From: Helianthus annuus
Taxonomy: Eukaryota > Streptophyta > Magnoliopsida > Asterales > Asteraceae
Reading direction: 5' to 3'
Assembly (NCBI RefSeq): GCF_002127325.2
Contig: NC_035436.2
Coordinates: 19,292,205 to 19,356,204, forward strand
Length of the DNA: 64,000 nt
Shown: positions 43,981 to 55,042 of the stretch, one piece after another
How the letters are laid out: each line of letters begins with the position of its first letter
Position numbering within the stretch: the first letter of the stretch is position 1
The notes under the pieces: model-generated
Told to the model about the DNA's origin: nothing
Databases searched by the model: none
Seen by the model: the letters and a program-made list of their open reading frames with translations, nothing else
Position numbers and translations under genes: made by a program

Positions 43981-45937
43981 GGGTGTACGGGGTGTAAGCG
44001 GTGAATGGGTTCGGTGATGGTAGTCCCCGATCGGGAACACCGCCGCCATCAATGCGGGGACCCGAATCGGGGGGTGATTTGGGTGTGGACTCACCGCGTG
44101 AAAATGCACGAGAATTGAGGAACGGATCTTTTGCAACGGTCCGATTCTTTAATAAAAAAAAATTCACTTTTTTTAAACATATATAAATAACCATCTCATT
44201 CTCACCATTTTTTTATACTCAAACCATCTCATTCTCACACATTTTTTAAACTCTCCAACCACACCCACTTCACTTTTTATTTTTTATACTCTCAAACCAC
44301 ACCCCCTTTACACCGAGCAATGGAGAACCAACCCCGCGAGGCCAAGAAAAAAACTAAGGGACGGGTCTCGAAACCGTCTCGAGATGGTTCGAGCGGTGCA
44401 AATGCTCAACCACAACCCCCTTTCGGATATACTTCACAACCTCCGTTTTTTTTTCCAACAACCTACACACCCCTCGTTTTACAACACCCAACAACCCAAT
44501 TTCGGCTATTTTCAAAATTTGTTATCAATGGACGCTCCTCCTCAATCCCCCACCTTCGACCCGTATGCTTTTCGTTCTCCACAAGTTCCATCTACACGAG
44601 GAAATGTCGAACGTCCTCCACCTATTTACGACGACGAGGACGATGAGGTCGTGCCCGAAACTCAAAATTTGGGCGACGACGACGAGGAAGATGAATATAA
44701 TGTGGATGAAGACGCGGCCAACGAAGAAGATGACGCTCGGGATAAAAAGGGGAAAACGGTGAGCGAAAAATGGACAAAGGACCAAGAAGAGGCGTTGGCG
44801 AAGGCGTGGGTACATTGTTCTACCAACAAAAAAAGGGCAATCAACAAAGCCGCGAGAGTTTTTGGCGTAAGATTTTAGAGCATTTTAACAAAAGTGTCGG
44901 TGGAAGTAACCGGACCGTTCATCAAGTACGGTCTAAATGGAACCCGATGATGGCGAAAATAAACTTTTTCAACGGCCTATACCAACAAGCGGTAAAAATT
45001 ATATTTTTTTTAACATTGTATATTTTTAATTTTTTTTCTAAGTTCATACTTTTTTATTTTTTTTATTTTATAACATGTAGGAACGCACACGAGGAAGCGG
45101 ATGTAAGGATCTCGACGTGATGAAAGTCGCGTTAAAAGAATTTAAAGATAAATTTCCGAACGGTTTTCAACACATCGAGGCGTGGGAGGTCGTTCGAAGA
45201 CACGAGAAATGGGCCCAAGTCCCATTGATGGGTGAGGAAGGTGAAGGTTCGGCACATAAAAGAAAGCCCGGTGACGTGGACCCTTCGATACCGGATATGA
45301 ACGAAGACCCCTCGCCACAAAGACCACAACGGCGAGACAAGCGTCAAGCGACATCGTCCGAGGGAAGCTCGGCCGAGTTGGCGGCACAATTCAAAGTGTA
45401 CACCGCCATGAAAGAAGCGAAGCAAGCGGTAGAATTGGAGGCGATCGAATTGAGGAAAAAAAGAGAGTCGGAGGCTCGCGAGCTCATATCGGAACAACGC
45501 GAGACGATGAAAAACTACAATTACGATCGAGATATGAAAACATTCCTTAAGCCGCACGACGATGTTCCGCCAAGTATGTTGCCGTTCATCCTCGCCCGAA
45601 AGCGAGAAATCGCTAACAAGTACGGGTGGCCATGCGATTTCTAAAATTTTAATTTTCTAGTTTTAATGTAATTTTTATTTTCTACTTTGAATGTGTTTTT
45701 TATTTTCTATTTGAATGTATTTTTTTTAAATTTAATGAAATGTCTTTTATTTAATTTATAAACATCCATAATTTTACAAAAAAAAAAAAAAAAAAAATTA
45801 CGAACTCACCTAAGAGGGGAGTGCCGCCATCAAAAAGGGGTATTAGGGGAGTGTTAGAGGGGAGTTGACGTGACACTTTCTGGTTGGTTATGTGTAAGAG
45901 GGGGGACTCACCTAAGAGGTGAGCACCCCTTACACCC
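43981..45937 (+). mobile_element. PIF/Harbinger element with ORF1 only, 1,957 bp
   Basis: The left end is GGGTGTACGGGGTG and the right end, on the minus strand, is GGGTGTAAGGGGTG. They are flanked by TAA at 43978-43980 and 45938-45940. The interior carries one gene, the Myb/SANT-like ORF1, on the plus strand and no DDE transposase. Its architecture mirrors that of the interrupted element at 9384-34143, though the ends differ. Its right end lies only 200 bp from the start codon of the armadillo-repeat gene. Confidence 0.85.
44320..45644 (+). pseudogene. Harbinger Myb/SANT-like ORF1 (two homopolymer frameshifts)
   Basis: The frame starts at the ATG at 44320 (MENQPREAKKKTKGR). It shifts at a T run near 44447-44455, continues in the frame that includes 44384-44830, then shifts again at an A run near 44828-44835 and continues to 44991. 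The Myb/SANT-like domain reads KWTKDQEEALAKAWVH, then FWRKILEHFNKSVGG, NRTVHQVRSKW and FNGLYQQA. A GT-AG intron (44992-45080, phase 0) follows, then exon 2 (45081-45644), with FKDKFPNGFQHIEAWEVVRR, a charged linker, a coiled coil (ELEAIELRKKRESEARELI) and a C-terminal KYGWPCDF. ORF1 proteins bind transposon ends and assist nuclear import of the transposase. Both frameshifts are in homopolymers, so a sequencing error is possible; otherwise the gene is recently inactivated. Confidence 0.8.
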
Positions 45938-45940
45938 TAA

Positions 45941-46137
45941 TAGCCCAAACCCTAGGGATTAAAATGACATTCTAACTCTTTATATTATTAATATTACCCC
46001 CTCCCCACGTTGGTGCGTGAACTTCACTCGCCTCACACGCGCGTCAACATCCAGTCCACCTCACCACCCAACTTCACCTATATCTACTCTTAAACCCCTG
46101 CGCGCGCACACACACAATCCCCGCCCTTCTCTCTGCA
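45941..46137 (+). promoter_or_regulatory. Short upstream region of the armadillo-repeat gene
   Basis: Only 197 bp separate the Harbinger element from the start codon. It contains TTTATATTATTAATATT at about 45979-45995, a possible TATA region, then a C-rich leader with CACACACACA just before the ATG. If the TATA assignment is right, the promoter upstream of it lies within the transposon. Confidence 0.45.
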
Positions 46138-47817
46138 ATGAAGCTGCCGGAAACTGCAACCGTCACCGGAGATCACGAAACCGTCACCGGAGAACTTCTT
46201 CAATCTCTTCTCCATTCAATCCAAAAAACTCAATCCTTCAAAGGCAAATGGTCACTAATCGAAACGAAAGTTTCCGATCTCAAAACCTTACTCTCTGACG
46301 TCTCCGATTTCCCGCCGAATTCAATATCCGGCGACCTCATCCGCTCGCTAACACAAACACTCTCCGACGCTTTATCACTCTCCGTCACCTGCCACACCGC
46401 TAATCTCCCTGCCGGAAAGTTAAAAACGCAAAACGACATCGATTCCGTCACCGCAAAACTCGATAATCACATCCGAGATTTAGACGTCGTCGTCAAAAGC
46501 GGCGTCCTCCACGACGGCGTCGTTTCCGTTTCGAAATCTTCGAATTCGAAAATATCGAAAAGAGATTCCGTACGAGTTGAGGCGAGGAGTTTAGTAACTC
46601 GGTTGCAGATCGGTTCGGTTGATTCTAGAACCTTCGCGCTTGATTCGCTGTTGAAGTTAATCCAGGAAGATGATAAGAACGTGTTAATCGCCGTCGCACA
46701 AGGCGTTGTTCCGGTGCTTGTACGGCTGTTAGATTCCGGATCTTCACCGGAGATTCGAGAGAAAACGGTCACGGCAATCGCTAGGGTTTCGACTGTCGAT
46801 TCGAGCAAGCACGTGTTACTAGCAGAAGGTTTGTTACTACTTCATTATCTAATCAAAGTTCTGGAATCCGGTAGCGATTTCGCGAAGCAAAAAGCGTGTG
46901 TTACGCTTCAAACCCTAACACTTTCGAAAGAAAACGCAAAAGCGATTGAATCACGAGGCGGAATCTCGTCGTTGTTAGATATTTGTCAGTCCGGTACGCC
47001 GCCGTCGCAAGCCGCCGCTGCCGCCGTGCTCCGGAACCTCACCGAATTCTCCGATTGCAGAGAGAATTTCATCGAAGAACACGCGGTTTCGGTACTTCTA
47101 ACCCTAGCTCGTTCTGGAACTGCATTAGCTCAAGAACATTCAATTGCTTGTTTAAGTAATTTAGTTAAAGATGATGATGATTTGAAACTGTTGATTGTTA
47201 GAAAAGGTGGATTGATTAGTTTGAAAAGCTTTTGGGACTCTGCTTCTGTTAAAAGTTTAGAGGTAGCAGTTGAGTTTTTAAGCAATTTAGCGTCGGATCA
47301 ACGGTTAATCGAAGTTATCATATCGAACGATTTCTTAATCCGGTTACTTAACGCGTTAAACTGTGGAGTTTTAGGCGTTAGAACTCACGCTGCAGAAGCG
47401 GTTTACAAAATCGGATACAATTCGAAAACTAGAAAGGAGTTAGGCGAATTAGGGTTTATTCCGGTTTTAAACAGGATGTTGGATGGGAAGTCTGTTGAGG
47501 AAATTCAAGCGGCAGCGAAGGCGTTATCGACGATTTTGGTTTATACCGAAAACCGAAGGGTTTATAGGAAGGATCCGCGAGGGGTAGTGAGTGTGGTCCG
47601 TCTTTTAGATCCATCGATAACGAATCTAGACAAGAAATACCCTGTTTCGATTCTAAATTCGTTAACTCATTCGAAGAAATGTCGTAAACAGATGGTGAAA
47701 TCGGGTGCTTTGTCGCATTTGGAGAAGCTTGTGGCAATGGATGTTGAAGGTGCAAAGAGTTTACAAGAAGCAATTGGTGGTGGGAAGTTGTTTGGTGTGT
47801 TTAGAATAAGGTCATGA
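46138..47817 (+). CDS. Armadillo-repeat protein, single exon (559 aa)
   Basis: A complete intronless frame from ATG 46138 to TGA 47815-47817. The N-terminal 140 residues are helical and contain no U-box. From about residue 150 the protein is a run of armadillo repeats, visible as repeated LVRLLDSGSSPEIREKTVTA, SLLDICQSGTPPSQAAAAAV, VLLTLARSGTALAQEHSIAC and FLSNLASD segments, ending in FGVFRIRS. Such ARM-only plant proteins are probably protein-interaction scaffolds. I cannot assign a pathway or symbol. The only in-frame early ATG with a leader-like upstream region was chosen as start. Codon usage and the lack of stops indicate a functional gene. Part of it exists as a decayed copy at 54985-61190. 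Confidence 0.92.
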   Translation: MKLPETATVTGDHETVTGELLQSLLHSIQKTQSFKGKWSLIETKVSDLKTLLSDVSDFPPNSISGDLIRSLTQTLSDALSLSVTCHTANLPAGKLKTQNDIDSVTAKLDNHIRDLDVVVKSGVLHDGVVSVSKSSNSKISKRDSVRVEARSLVTRLQIGSVDSRTFALDSLLKLIQEDDKNVLIAVAQGVVPVLVRLLDSGSSPEIREKTVTAIARVSTVDSSKHVLLAEGLLLLHYLIKVLESGSDFAKQKACVTLQTLTLSKENAKAIESRGGISSLLDICQSGTPPSQAAAAAVLRNLTEFSDCRENFIEEHAVSVLLTLARSGTALAQEHSIACLSNLVKDDDDLKLLIVRKGGLISLKSFWDSASVKSLEVAVEFLSNLASDQRLIEVIISNDFLIRLLNALNCGVLGVRTHAAEAVYKIGYNSKTRKELGELGFIPVLNRMLDGKSVEEIQAAAKALSTILVYTENRRVYRKDPRGVVSVVRLLDPSITNLDKKYPVSILNSLTHSKKCRKQMVKSGALSHLEKLVAMDVEGAKSLQEAIGGGKLFGVFRIRS

Positions 47818-48613
47818 AGTTGATGATCATTGAAATGTTGAAATGAAATGTAAGTAAGAAATTGGAAATTACACTTGTTGATTTTTGTTTTTGATTTTGT
47901 TTTTGTTTTAATTGTTGTTATTTGACATATTGTTGGTTGTTGTGCCATTGTTCATAAATTTATTGGTAGCAAGTACTAAAGTAGATGAATATTACTACTT
48001 GATGTTGAATGGCTGAAATTGTGGTCAATGTTTGTTTGGTGACCTAACTTGGACCAAGTCATTTTCTTAATTTGTGTTCAAGGATGAGTCACATATCTTC
48101 TTGTCATTTTATATGTGATTTGCATTATAAAATTTTGATGTATAATATGTATACTATTATATTAAGCAAATACAAGAATATATAAGATTAATGGTGTTCA
48201 CAAACTATCCAAATGGAAGCAAGTCGACCAGTTTAAGATTATAAGACAAATTGAAGCAAGACGACCAGTTTAAGATTATAAGATTCGGCATTAGCAACTT
48301 TTTGGTTTAAAACTTAAATCTTGACATTAACCTTTATTCTTTGTTATTATTCTTTTCATTTTTGGAATATGTTGATCATGAGTCATTTATATCATTTTAA
48401 AATTTTGAATATAAACTATATATTCCGATAAAATAAGCGGTTAAATCGTTAAGACATCAATCGACTAAAATCAAACGGTTCAACCGACACAGCCAATTTG
48501 GTCGGTTTGGTTTTGTGTTTCTTGAAATGTAATTAGTTGTCTGACCCAAATTTACGACAAAACTGGTTAACATGATCACATACACGTATGTTTTTTTTAA
48601 TTATTATAAAAGA
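47818..48613. other. 3' flank of the armadillo gene, AT-rich
   Basis: 3' UTR and intergenic DNA. No further gene. A phrase GAAGCAAG.CGACCAGTTTAAGATTATAAGA is repeated with small changes near 48216 and 48253. Confidence 0.6.
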
Positions 48614-49130
48614 ATTAACGGTTGACAAGGAGAAAAAATAAATCTAATCTAATTCTATTAATAATATAAATCGGGGTTATTGGATTTTAATAATCCTAAG
48701 TTTCACCTGTTGGCCGATAATAATCTCAACTTTATAAATTCCCTCCAATGATCCCAACTTGTAAAAGTTTGGCCGTTATTGATCCTTTTCAAACATATAA
48801 AAATTTGGTCTTCTCAATAGATTTAGTTACATCTAGAGACTTCTTAATTGATTTAAGTGCACCTATGTTAGAAAAGGATCAACGGCGGCCAAACTTTTAC
48901 AAGTTTGGATTATTGGAGAGAATTTTTAAAGTTGGGATTATTATCGGCCAACAGATGAAACTTAGGATTATTAAAATCCAATATCGCTACAAATTAAAAA
49001 CAAATTTAGTAGATTTATAAATAACTAATTTAAAAGTTTACATTGGTTGATAAGGAGAAAAAATAAATCTAATCGAATTTTAATAAAGCAAATTTAGTAG
49101 ATTTATAAATAACTAATTTAAAAGTTTACA
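48614..49130. repeat. Flanking duplications around the long-TIR MITE
   Basis: GTTGANAAGGAGAAAAAATA occurs before the MITE near 48621 and after it near 49048. The 42-bp phrase beginning CAAATTTAGTAGATTTATAA occurs at about 49002-49043 and again at 49088-49129. The repeats are direct, with a period near 86 bp to the right of the MITE. Confidence 0.7.
48678..48983. mobile_element. Fold-back MITE with about 120-bp terminal inverted repeats
   Basis: TATTGGATTTTAATAATCC at the left is the exact reverse complement of the right end. Pairing continues with small gaps through CTAAGTTTCACCTGTTGGCC, the CTCAACTT/AAGTTGGGATT region and AACTTGTAAAAGTTTGGCCG up to about 48790. The loop is about 50-60 bp. 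Long TIRs suggest a Mutator-like MITE, but no convincing TSD was found. The 90-codon ORF inside is only TIR sequence. Confidence 0.75.
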
Positions 49131-50160
49131 TTTATTCAAGATTTTTTAACGTGTGTAACTAAACGTATAACATTAAACAAGCCATATTTTTGTTTTTATT
49201 CTTATAGGAATCTTTCCTATTTCTCCATGGTGCATCATATTTAAATCCCCTAAAGAAGGTTATTTTGAGAAATGGTCCTAATACATAAATATATAATTGT
49301 GGCAGTTTCAAGTCTTTTTCAGCTCGTATCTTACTTTGGTCTTACGGGCCCATGTCATGCAACAATCAGGTTGTACTTCTTGCATTATAAAGTTGTACAT
49401 TATACTTGGTTCAAACATGTTAGATTTTAAAGAGAAAATCATGAAATTAGCCTTCTTAACTAGTTAAATTACCGAAATGGCCTTTAAGAGTTTAAGTTCT
49501 ATTCTATTCTATTCTATTCTATTCTATTCTATTTTTAAAGAAATTTGAACCTTTTTAAATAGTGAATACAATGACACATGGTTCTCTTATGCGCGTAGAT
49601 AACACATCTTTTGTGTGAGGCAGTGCAAGAACATGTATTATTGTCTCAACACGCAAGATAAAAAACTTGTTGTCTGAAAAATGACACATGACATGTTATT
49701 GAATTGTGAAACTAAAAAGTAAATAGCTAGTTTGGTAAGCTAATTGTCAACAAAGTTATTTTTGTGATTTACCCTGTTTAAAATCATTTCAATTTTTAAT
49801 GTAAAGCTTCTTTAATCGACAAACCAAAATAGCATGGTTTTTTAATGTAAAGCCTAAAGGCCTCATGGCCCAAAAAAAGCCTAACACTGCAATTTTGCAA
49901 CAAGGTTTTGTTTGTAGAATATGCTTTGAATCATTGGTGTTGTTTTATTAATATAAAAGGAAACAAATTTAGGTTTTGATCAAACCATATTGAAACAGAA
50001 TCTAACGACAATGCATTGGTCCAAATTACTACATTGAGACTGGTTTTTATGCTATAAATGGAATTGTGAATCAAATTGAGTATATCCGCTCAGGCTTAAT
50101 TTGATAATGGTTTTTACTCAATTTTATGATTTTGACATGAGTACTACACACACCTAATCT
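49131..50160. other. AT-rich intergenic sequence with a pentanucleotide repeat
   Basis: (ATTCT)n at about 49497-49531, roughly seven units. The block at about 49185-49262 (TATAGGAATCTTTCCTATTT, CATGGTGCATCATATTTAAA) is matched by 61130-61190. No gene. Confidence 0.7.
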
Positions 50161-50259
50161 CTATAATAAAAGCCAAGCAAGAGGCCCTGGGCTCAACCCC
50201 GACATCACATTCGTCATTGTTTACAATGTACCTTTCTATATTAAAGTTTGATTTATAAG

Positions 50260-50400
50260 TTTTTTTGCGAAAACCGACTCTCTTACGGACCGTATGGACT
50301 AAGCTTACGGTCCGTAAGGCTGCTAGGGTAATCCGGGTGCGCGCCCCCTCCTTGCGGACCGTAAAGACCAGGTCTTACGGTCCGTAAAGGGTCCTGTGCT
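50260..50400. repeat. Four palindromic TTACGGACCGTAA-type sites
   Basis: CTTACGGACCGTATGG, CTTACGGTCCGTAAGG, CTTGCGGACCGTAAAG and CTTACGGTCCGTAAAG occur within about 120 bp. Each contains the palindromic core TTACGGNCCGTAA, and alternate copies have A or T at the centre. They can pair with each other or themselves. They lie within an LTR-element fragment. Confidence 0.75.
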
Positions 50401-51151
50401 GCAATATTTTATTTTTTTCCTTGCTTTTCCGACACGTCTTTTCGTGTTCCTTTCGCTGCACTATTTTTCTTCCGTTTTTCACCGCGAAATTAGCAGGTTC
50501 ATCATCAACTCCTGCAAATCCACAATTTAAACAAATAAGTATCCGAATTGCGAGAAAACCGCATACAAACCAATCAAAATGTAAGGAATTCGATACGAAA
50601 AATATGTGTAATTATGAACATATCAAACATCCCCACACTTAACCTTTTGCTTGTCCCTAAGCAAAATCCTAAGCAGCATGTCTAACTCAAACACTTTAAT
50701 AAAAACGCAAATCTCGAACAAGTTAAAATGCGAACTACGAAATCATCAAACACAACAGTTTCACAAGACTTACATCGTTCAAAAGGTTGACAAATCATAA
50801 CATTTAACTGAAAACGGGCCTACCTAGTCAAGCATTTCTTACCTTCGAGCAACCAATCATGCAATCTCAATACCCCTCACAATATCACTCATCTCTCGGC
50901 TGATAAATATGTTATTTTGAGTGAACTCTCAACACCAAACTATGAAGCACACTATCATAAGCTTGTACGCCAGTCAGAATTCCACCTATTTGTTAAGATT
51001 CAACACGGATCAAGAGGGCTTTATTGGGTAGGTAAGGGCTACGGGTAGGTTATTTTATTCGGAAACAATGGGCTAACACAAATGAACACACGATAAACCG
51101 GATAAATACGCAACAAATACTAACATATTGGTCGCTTTGACCCACAACTTT

Positions 51152-51153
<2 letters not shown>

Positions 51154-51194
<41 letters not shown>
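51154..51194. repeat. (TA)n microsatellite
   Basis: About 20 uninterrupted TA units inside the minus-strand LTR-element fragment. Confidence 0.95.
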
Positions 51195-51196
<2 letters not shown>

Positions 51197-52375
51197 TTTT
51201 TGGTCATTTTTCATTTTTTTTATTATTTTTTCTTTTTTTTTCCGAATATAATAATCACATAACACGATCCGGTTATCACATCACAAACGGGTAACAAATG
51301 AAAGGCTAGGCTCAACGTGGTGTATCTAAGGGTAGTGGTGAAACGGGTCAAACACAAAGGTAACACAAACAAGGTGATCCTAATGCCTCTATCATATCCA
51401 TGTCAAATCCTAACCGAAGGTCTCAAACTGTATCAAAACGCACAAGTTCTAAAGTAATGCAACAAAGTCGGTAAACACACATGAAACGAAAGTAGTGAAC
51501 ATATAAATATGAACATGTAAAGGCTCAAATCTCACTATCATGTGGTAAGTAAGGCTACCAATATCGACAATGCACAATCAATCACTCTCCGGCTCAATCC
51601 ACTATCCTAGGCATCCCGAACCCTTTTACTCCCAAAAACTGATTCAATCAACCTACTATCCCGCAACTTAAAGAAACAAGTGCTCTCCGACTCGCAGATT
51701 CGACAATTAAACTGCTTTTGACGGACGTTTTGAAAAGGTTTTTCGTTTTCTATGCGCTAAAGACCGGGACTCACAAAACCAACTCTTTTTTTTTTCGATT
51801 TTTTTTTAATTTTTTAATTTTTTTTATGTATTTACAGACTCGTTTTACAAAATTCCCCCATCCCCACACTTGAAAGACACGTTGTCCCCAATGTGCACAA
51901 AAAGGAAATAAACAAAGAATATACAACAACAACAACAACAACCAGGAAGAGCGAAACTGAAACTCCCCTGATATGCTCGATACACTGCTCGTAGATGAAT
52001 AAACCGTTCAGCTTACGCGACTCAGCATTATAATATAACCTGCATAATGAAACTGCACGGCTAGAAGCAAAATATCAAACACAACCATAATATACAATAA
52101 ATATACAAAGTACAAGTACAACAAAAGACCCAACCGGTTACCCTTACAATTCCCCCGAATATATGTATCAAGTACGGACCATGATCATAAAAACAAAAAT
52201 AAAGGGAAAAGTACAAAGGTAACCCAAAATCCCTGCTGATGCTGACTACTGCTGGCCTGGTGGGTGCGGCTGATCCTGTGGAGGAATGTGAAAATGATCA
52301 ATGATGCGCTGAAGCATCGTCTTGATCTCTGCCTGTGTATCTATCACCTCCTCTACAGACTGCTCTCAACCTACC

Positions 52376-53530
52376 AACCACCATCATCCGCTCACCCGTC
52401 TCTCCGCCGTTGTACACCACCGCCCTCTCACCATTTCCACCAGCACCCACCTTTCCTCCACCATTGCCGCACCACTCCACTCACCCTCCACCTTCACACA
52501 ACCGACTGCCACCACCAACCATCTCTGCCTACCCTTCTCCGAATCACCATCGCTTCTCGATTTCCGCGCTTCTTCGACAAGTTCAGGTATGTCCCTGTAT
52601 ATTTTTAATTTAATCAGTAGTTTTTGTTAGCGCTTGGATTTTAGGCAGCAGGTTTAATTCAGCGTCGTATGTTTCGAATCGGTCAGTGCGTCGTCTTAGC
52701 GTTTGTTGTTTTTGTAAAATGTTGTGTGTCGAGGGTCGAGAGTTCTTAGTTTTGTCGAATATGTTCAGTGTTGTCGAGTCTGTTTCGGGTTCAGTTCAGT
52801 CGTGTGGTGTCGTTGCCGGTTAAGTTGAGTGATAATTTATGCTGCTTGTCGAGTCCTTAGTGTAGCTCGTGTCTTATGTGGTCGTCGAGTCGTCTTAGTT
52901 GGTGGTTTTAGTAGGTTTGGGTTGTGTCGTTTCGTTTTGTCGTGTCGGCTCCATTTTAGTTAAAGGTTAGATTTCGTTATGTTGAGAGTCGAGTCAAAGT
53001 CTTGTGTCATAGTAGTTGTCGAGTTTGTCGAGTCGTATCGGTCGTAGTAATTTTATTTAAAAAAATGGGAGTCGTTTAGTGTCGAGTCTTTAGAGTAGGC
53101 GTCCTTTGTGTTGTTGTATGTTATACAGTTTATTTCGGATGCTTACATAAGTTTGACATTGAGCTTGCATTGATTTAAAATTTTAGTGTCGGATTTGTAT
53201 TGTGTTTTATTTGCAGGATTGCGATCGCCTCGCCCGTACTCAATCTCCATTCGGGCGAGGACGGTTGGTTTCTTGTAAATACGTCGGGGGCATGCCGAAA
53301 TTTTTATTTTTTGTTGTTTTATATTTATTCGTTGCGGCCGCGAATGAAATGCTATACGGCCGCAACTGCCACCCCCAGCACACCAAAAATATGTATTGTC
53401 GCTTTCCGTTTCATTCATTTCTTTCGTTTACTTTAACTAAAAAAAATCTAAAAAAAAATTATAAATGCATCGTAAAACGTGTTTGGGGGCGGTGACTTGT
53501 ATTGTTGTCTTGTATTTCTCACTGTTGTAA
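52376..53530 (+). other. Spliced leader of an Athila-like element, plus strand
   Basis: A C-rich exon-like stretch (52376-52585) ends in TTCAG/GTATGTCC. A 0.6-kb GTCGAG-rich, T-rich intron-like region runs to TTTGCAG/GATTGCG near 53217. A second exon-like block leads to the ORF at 53531. This looks like an intron-bearing leader of a retroelement or a captured gene start. The intron is inferred from splice-like sites only. Confidence 0.4.
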
Positions 53531-54190
53531 ATGAGTGCAGGTATGGCATCTTCGTCTTCAGCACAGCCATCTCGCAAGCGGGGCCTCCCTTCTGGTCAGA
53601 GTACACCACCACAGCCACCGCAGGAGCGTCCTGCTCGAGTGATCCAATATTCTGAGGATCCGCGGATGCCTGATCCGTTTGCAGTGATACCACCACCAGC
53701 TGACCTCCCGCCAGATGAGGGGCACACACTGCTGCAGTTTCACCCAGATTCAGATGAGTGCACAGCTTTACAGAGGTATCTCGGTTTACGTTATCACAAA
53801 GTTAGAGTACTGGATTGGGGTTTGATGGAGCGCATGGGCGCTCGTGCTAGGTTTGAGGGGTTGATCACGCCTCGCTGGAGGAGGTTGTTAGACGAGAGGA
53901 GAGCGTATCATCATGAGCTTGTACTGGAGTTTCACGCTACTTTCAGGCTACATCATGTTCGCATTGCTGAGCCTGCTGCAGTCAGTTTCGCCCTTGGACG
54001 ACGGACACACATATTGTCCCTCGCTCAGTTCGACGTCCATGCGGGTTTGTATACATTGGAGGAAACCACGCAGCCTACCTTCACTGAGAGTTTGATGGGA
54101 TGGACGGATGAGACATTACCTCAGTGTGTCACCACGACACAGCTGACGACATTTTGGTCCACCAGATCAACTTTAAAGTTTAAATCATGA
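53531..54190 (+). pseudogene. Athila-type ORF1-like protein, N-terminal part (3' truncated)
   Basis: The open frame has a Ser/Pro/Gln-rich N-terminus (SAQPSRKRGLPSGQSTPPQ) followed by a domain resembling the ORF1 proteins of plant Athila-type elements and the putative plant transposon protein family: YLGLRYHKVRVLDWGLMERM, ELVLEFHATFRL, VSFALGRRTHILSLAQFDVH and AGLYTLEE. A second ATG at 53543 (MASSSS) is an alternative start. The similarity stops at about 54170, where unrelated AT-rich DNA begins and supplies the stop, so the C-terminal half is missing. A matching C-terminal piece occurs on the minus strand at 52246-52370. Function is unknown. Confidence 0.6.
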
Positions 54191-54482
54191 AGTTTCACAT
54201 GTTAGAAGGAATGTTGAATTCTTTTATACGAAGGAATTTTGAGAATTCATTCTAATTTCAATTCTATTCTTTCTTAACCTAACTTGTTATCCTCGGAATT
54301 CTGATTTTAGTTTCAACAAATTCTATGAACCAAACACGTTAAATATGAAATTCGGATTCCAATTTCGTTGGATTTTAATCCAATCTCATGATGTTGAACA
54401 CGAACTAAGATGAATCGGGCTGATAAGTAAACTTTTTTCCCCATATCACCCAGCCTAACTGGAGCCTGAAACTGAAACTTGG
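54191..54482. other. Intergenic sequence, nothing recognised
   Basis: AT-rich stretch between the truncated ORF1-like frame and a hAT MITE. Confidence 0.5.
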
Positions 54483-54490
54483 GCTCTTTG

Positions 54491-54658
54491 CAGTGGCGAA
54501 TCTAAAAACTTTTTTATTGGGTTCCTTTTGATAGATTCTCACTATTTTTTTTTTTCCAAATCTTATGAGGTTCTCACTAATTTTCCCATTTTTTCTAAAC
54601 AGAATGGGTTATTGGAAACCCATAAAAGTGTCATAGATCCGCCCCCTGCCTGTTTGAA
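54491..54658. mobile_element. hAT-type MITE, 168 bp
   Basis: The left end is CAGTGGCGAATCTAAAA and the right end, on the minus strand, is CAGGGGGCGGATCTATG. The 8-bp flanks (GCTCTTTG and CCTGTTTG) agree at six positions. The interior shares GGGTTC, CTTTTGATAGATTCTCACTA and AAACCCA with the MITE at 34730-34878, so both belong to one family. Confidence 0.7.
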
Positions 54659-54666
54659 GAAATATA

Positions 54667-54984
54667 ATGGGGTTAAACAAACCATTAAAAGTTGTTCTAA
54701 GGTTACAGCTATTTGGGCTTACAATAAAGCCCATAACTTATGGGCTTTTAATTATCACAACTAAAATAAAATAAATATAGACTTCTTTCAGACATAAGCA
54801 TTTTTACGAGCATTTGGGAATATATATGAAATAAAAATTTATCAAAAAAAAAAAAAAAATCCATTTACACCAAATTCGGGTTTGAGTAACCAAGATATAT
54901 ACTTCTGAAAAATAATTTTAATTTAATTATTTGCAATGCTAAAATAATAGTAACTGTAAAGATACTTTTAGTTAAATTACATTA
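54667..54984. other. AT-rich intergenic sequence
   Basis: Nothing coding. A poly(A) run of about 14 lies near 54845. Confidence 0.5.
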
Positions 54985-55042
54985 ATCAAGTTATATACTT
55001 TTGTTTAAGTAATCTCATTAAAGAAGACGATGGTTTGAAATT

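Larger units (their letters stand above)
50160..52375 (-). mobile_element. LTR-retrotransposon fragment, Athila/gypsy-like, minus strand
   Basis: Read on the minus strand, it starts with the C-terminus of an ORF (EQSVEEVIDTQAEIKTMLQR, then PPGQQ and a stop; about 52370-52246). A long non-coding region follows, including GACAAGCAAAAGGTTAAGTG with GTGGGGATG near 50630-50660 and another GTGTGGGGATGGGGGAATTT near 51856-51875. Such phrases are common downstream of gypsy ORFs in plants. A (TA)n run lies at 51154-51194 and an (AAC)n run at 51926-51943. LTR borders were not found. Confidence 0.45.
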
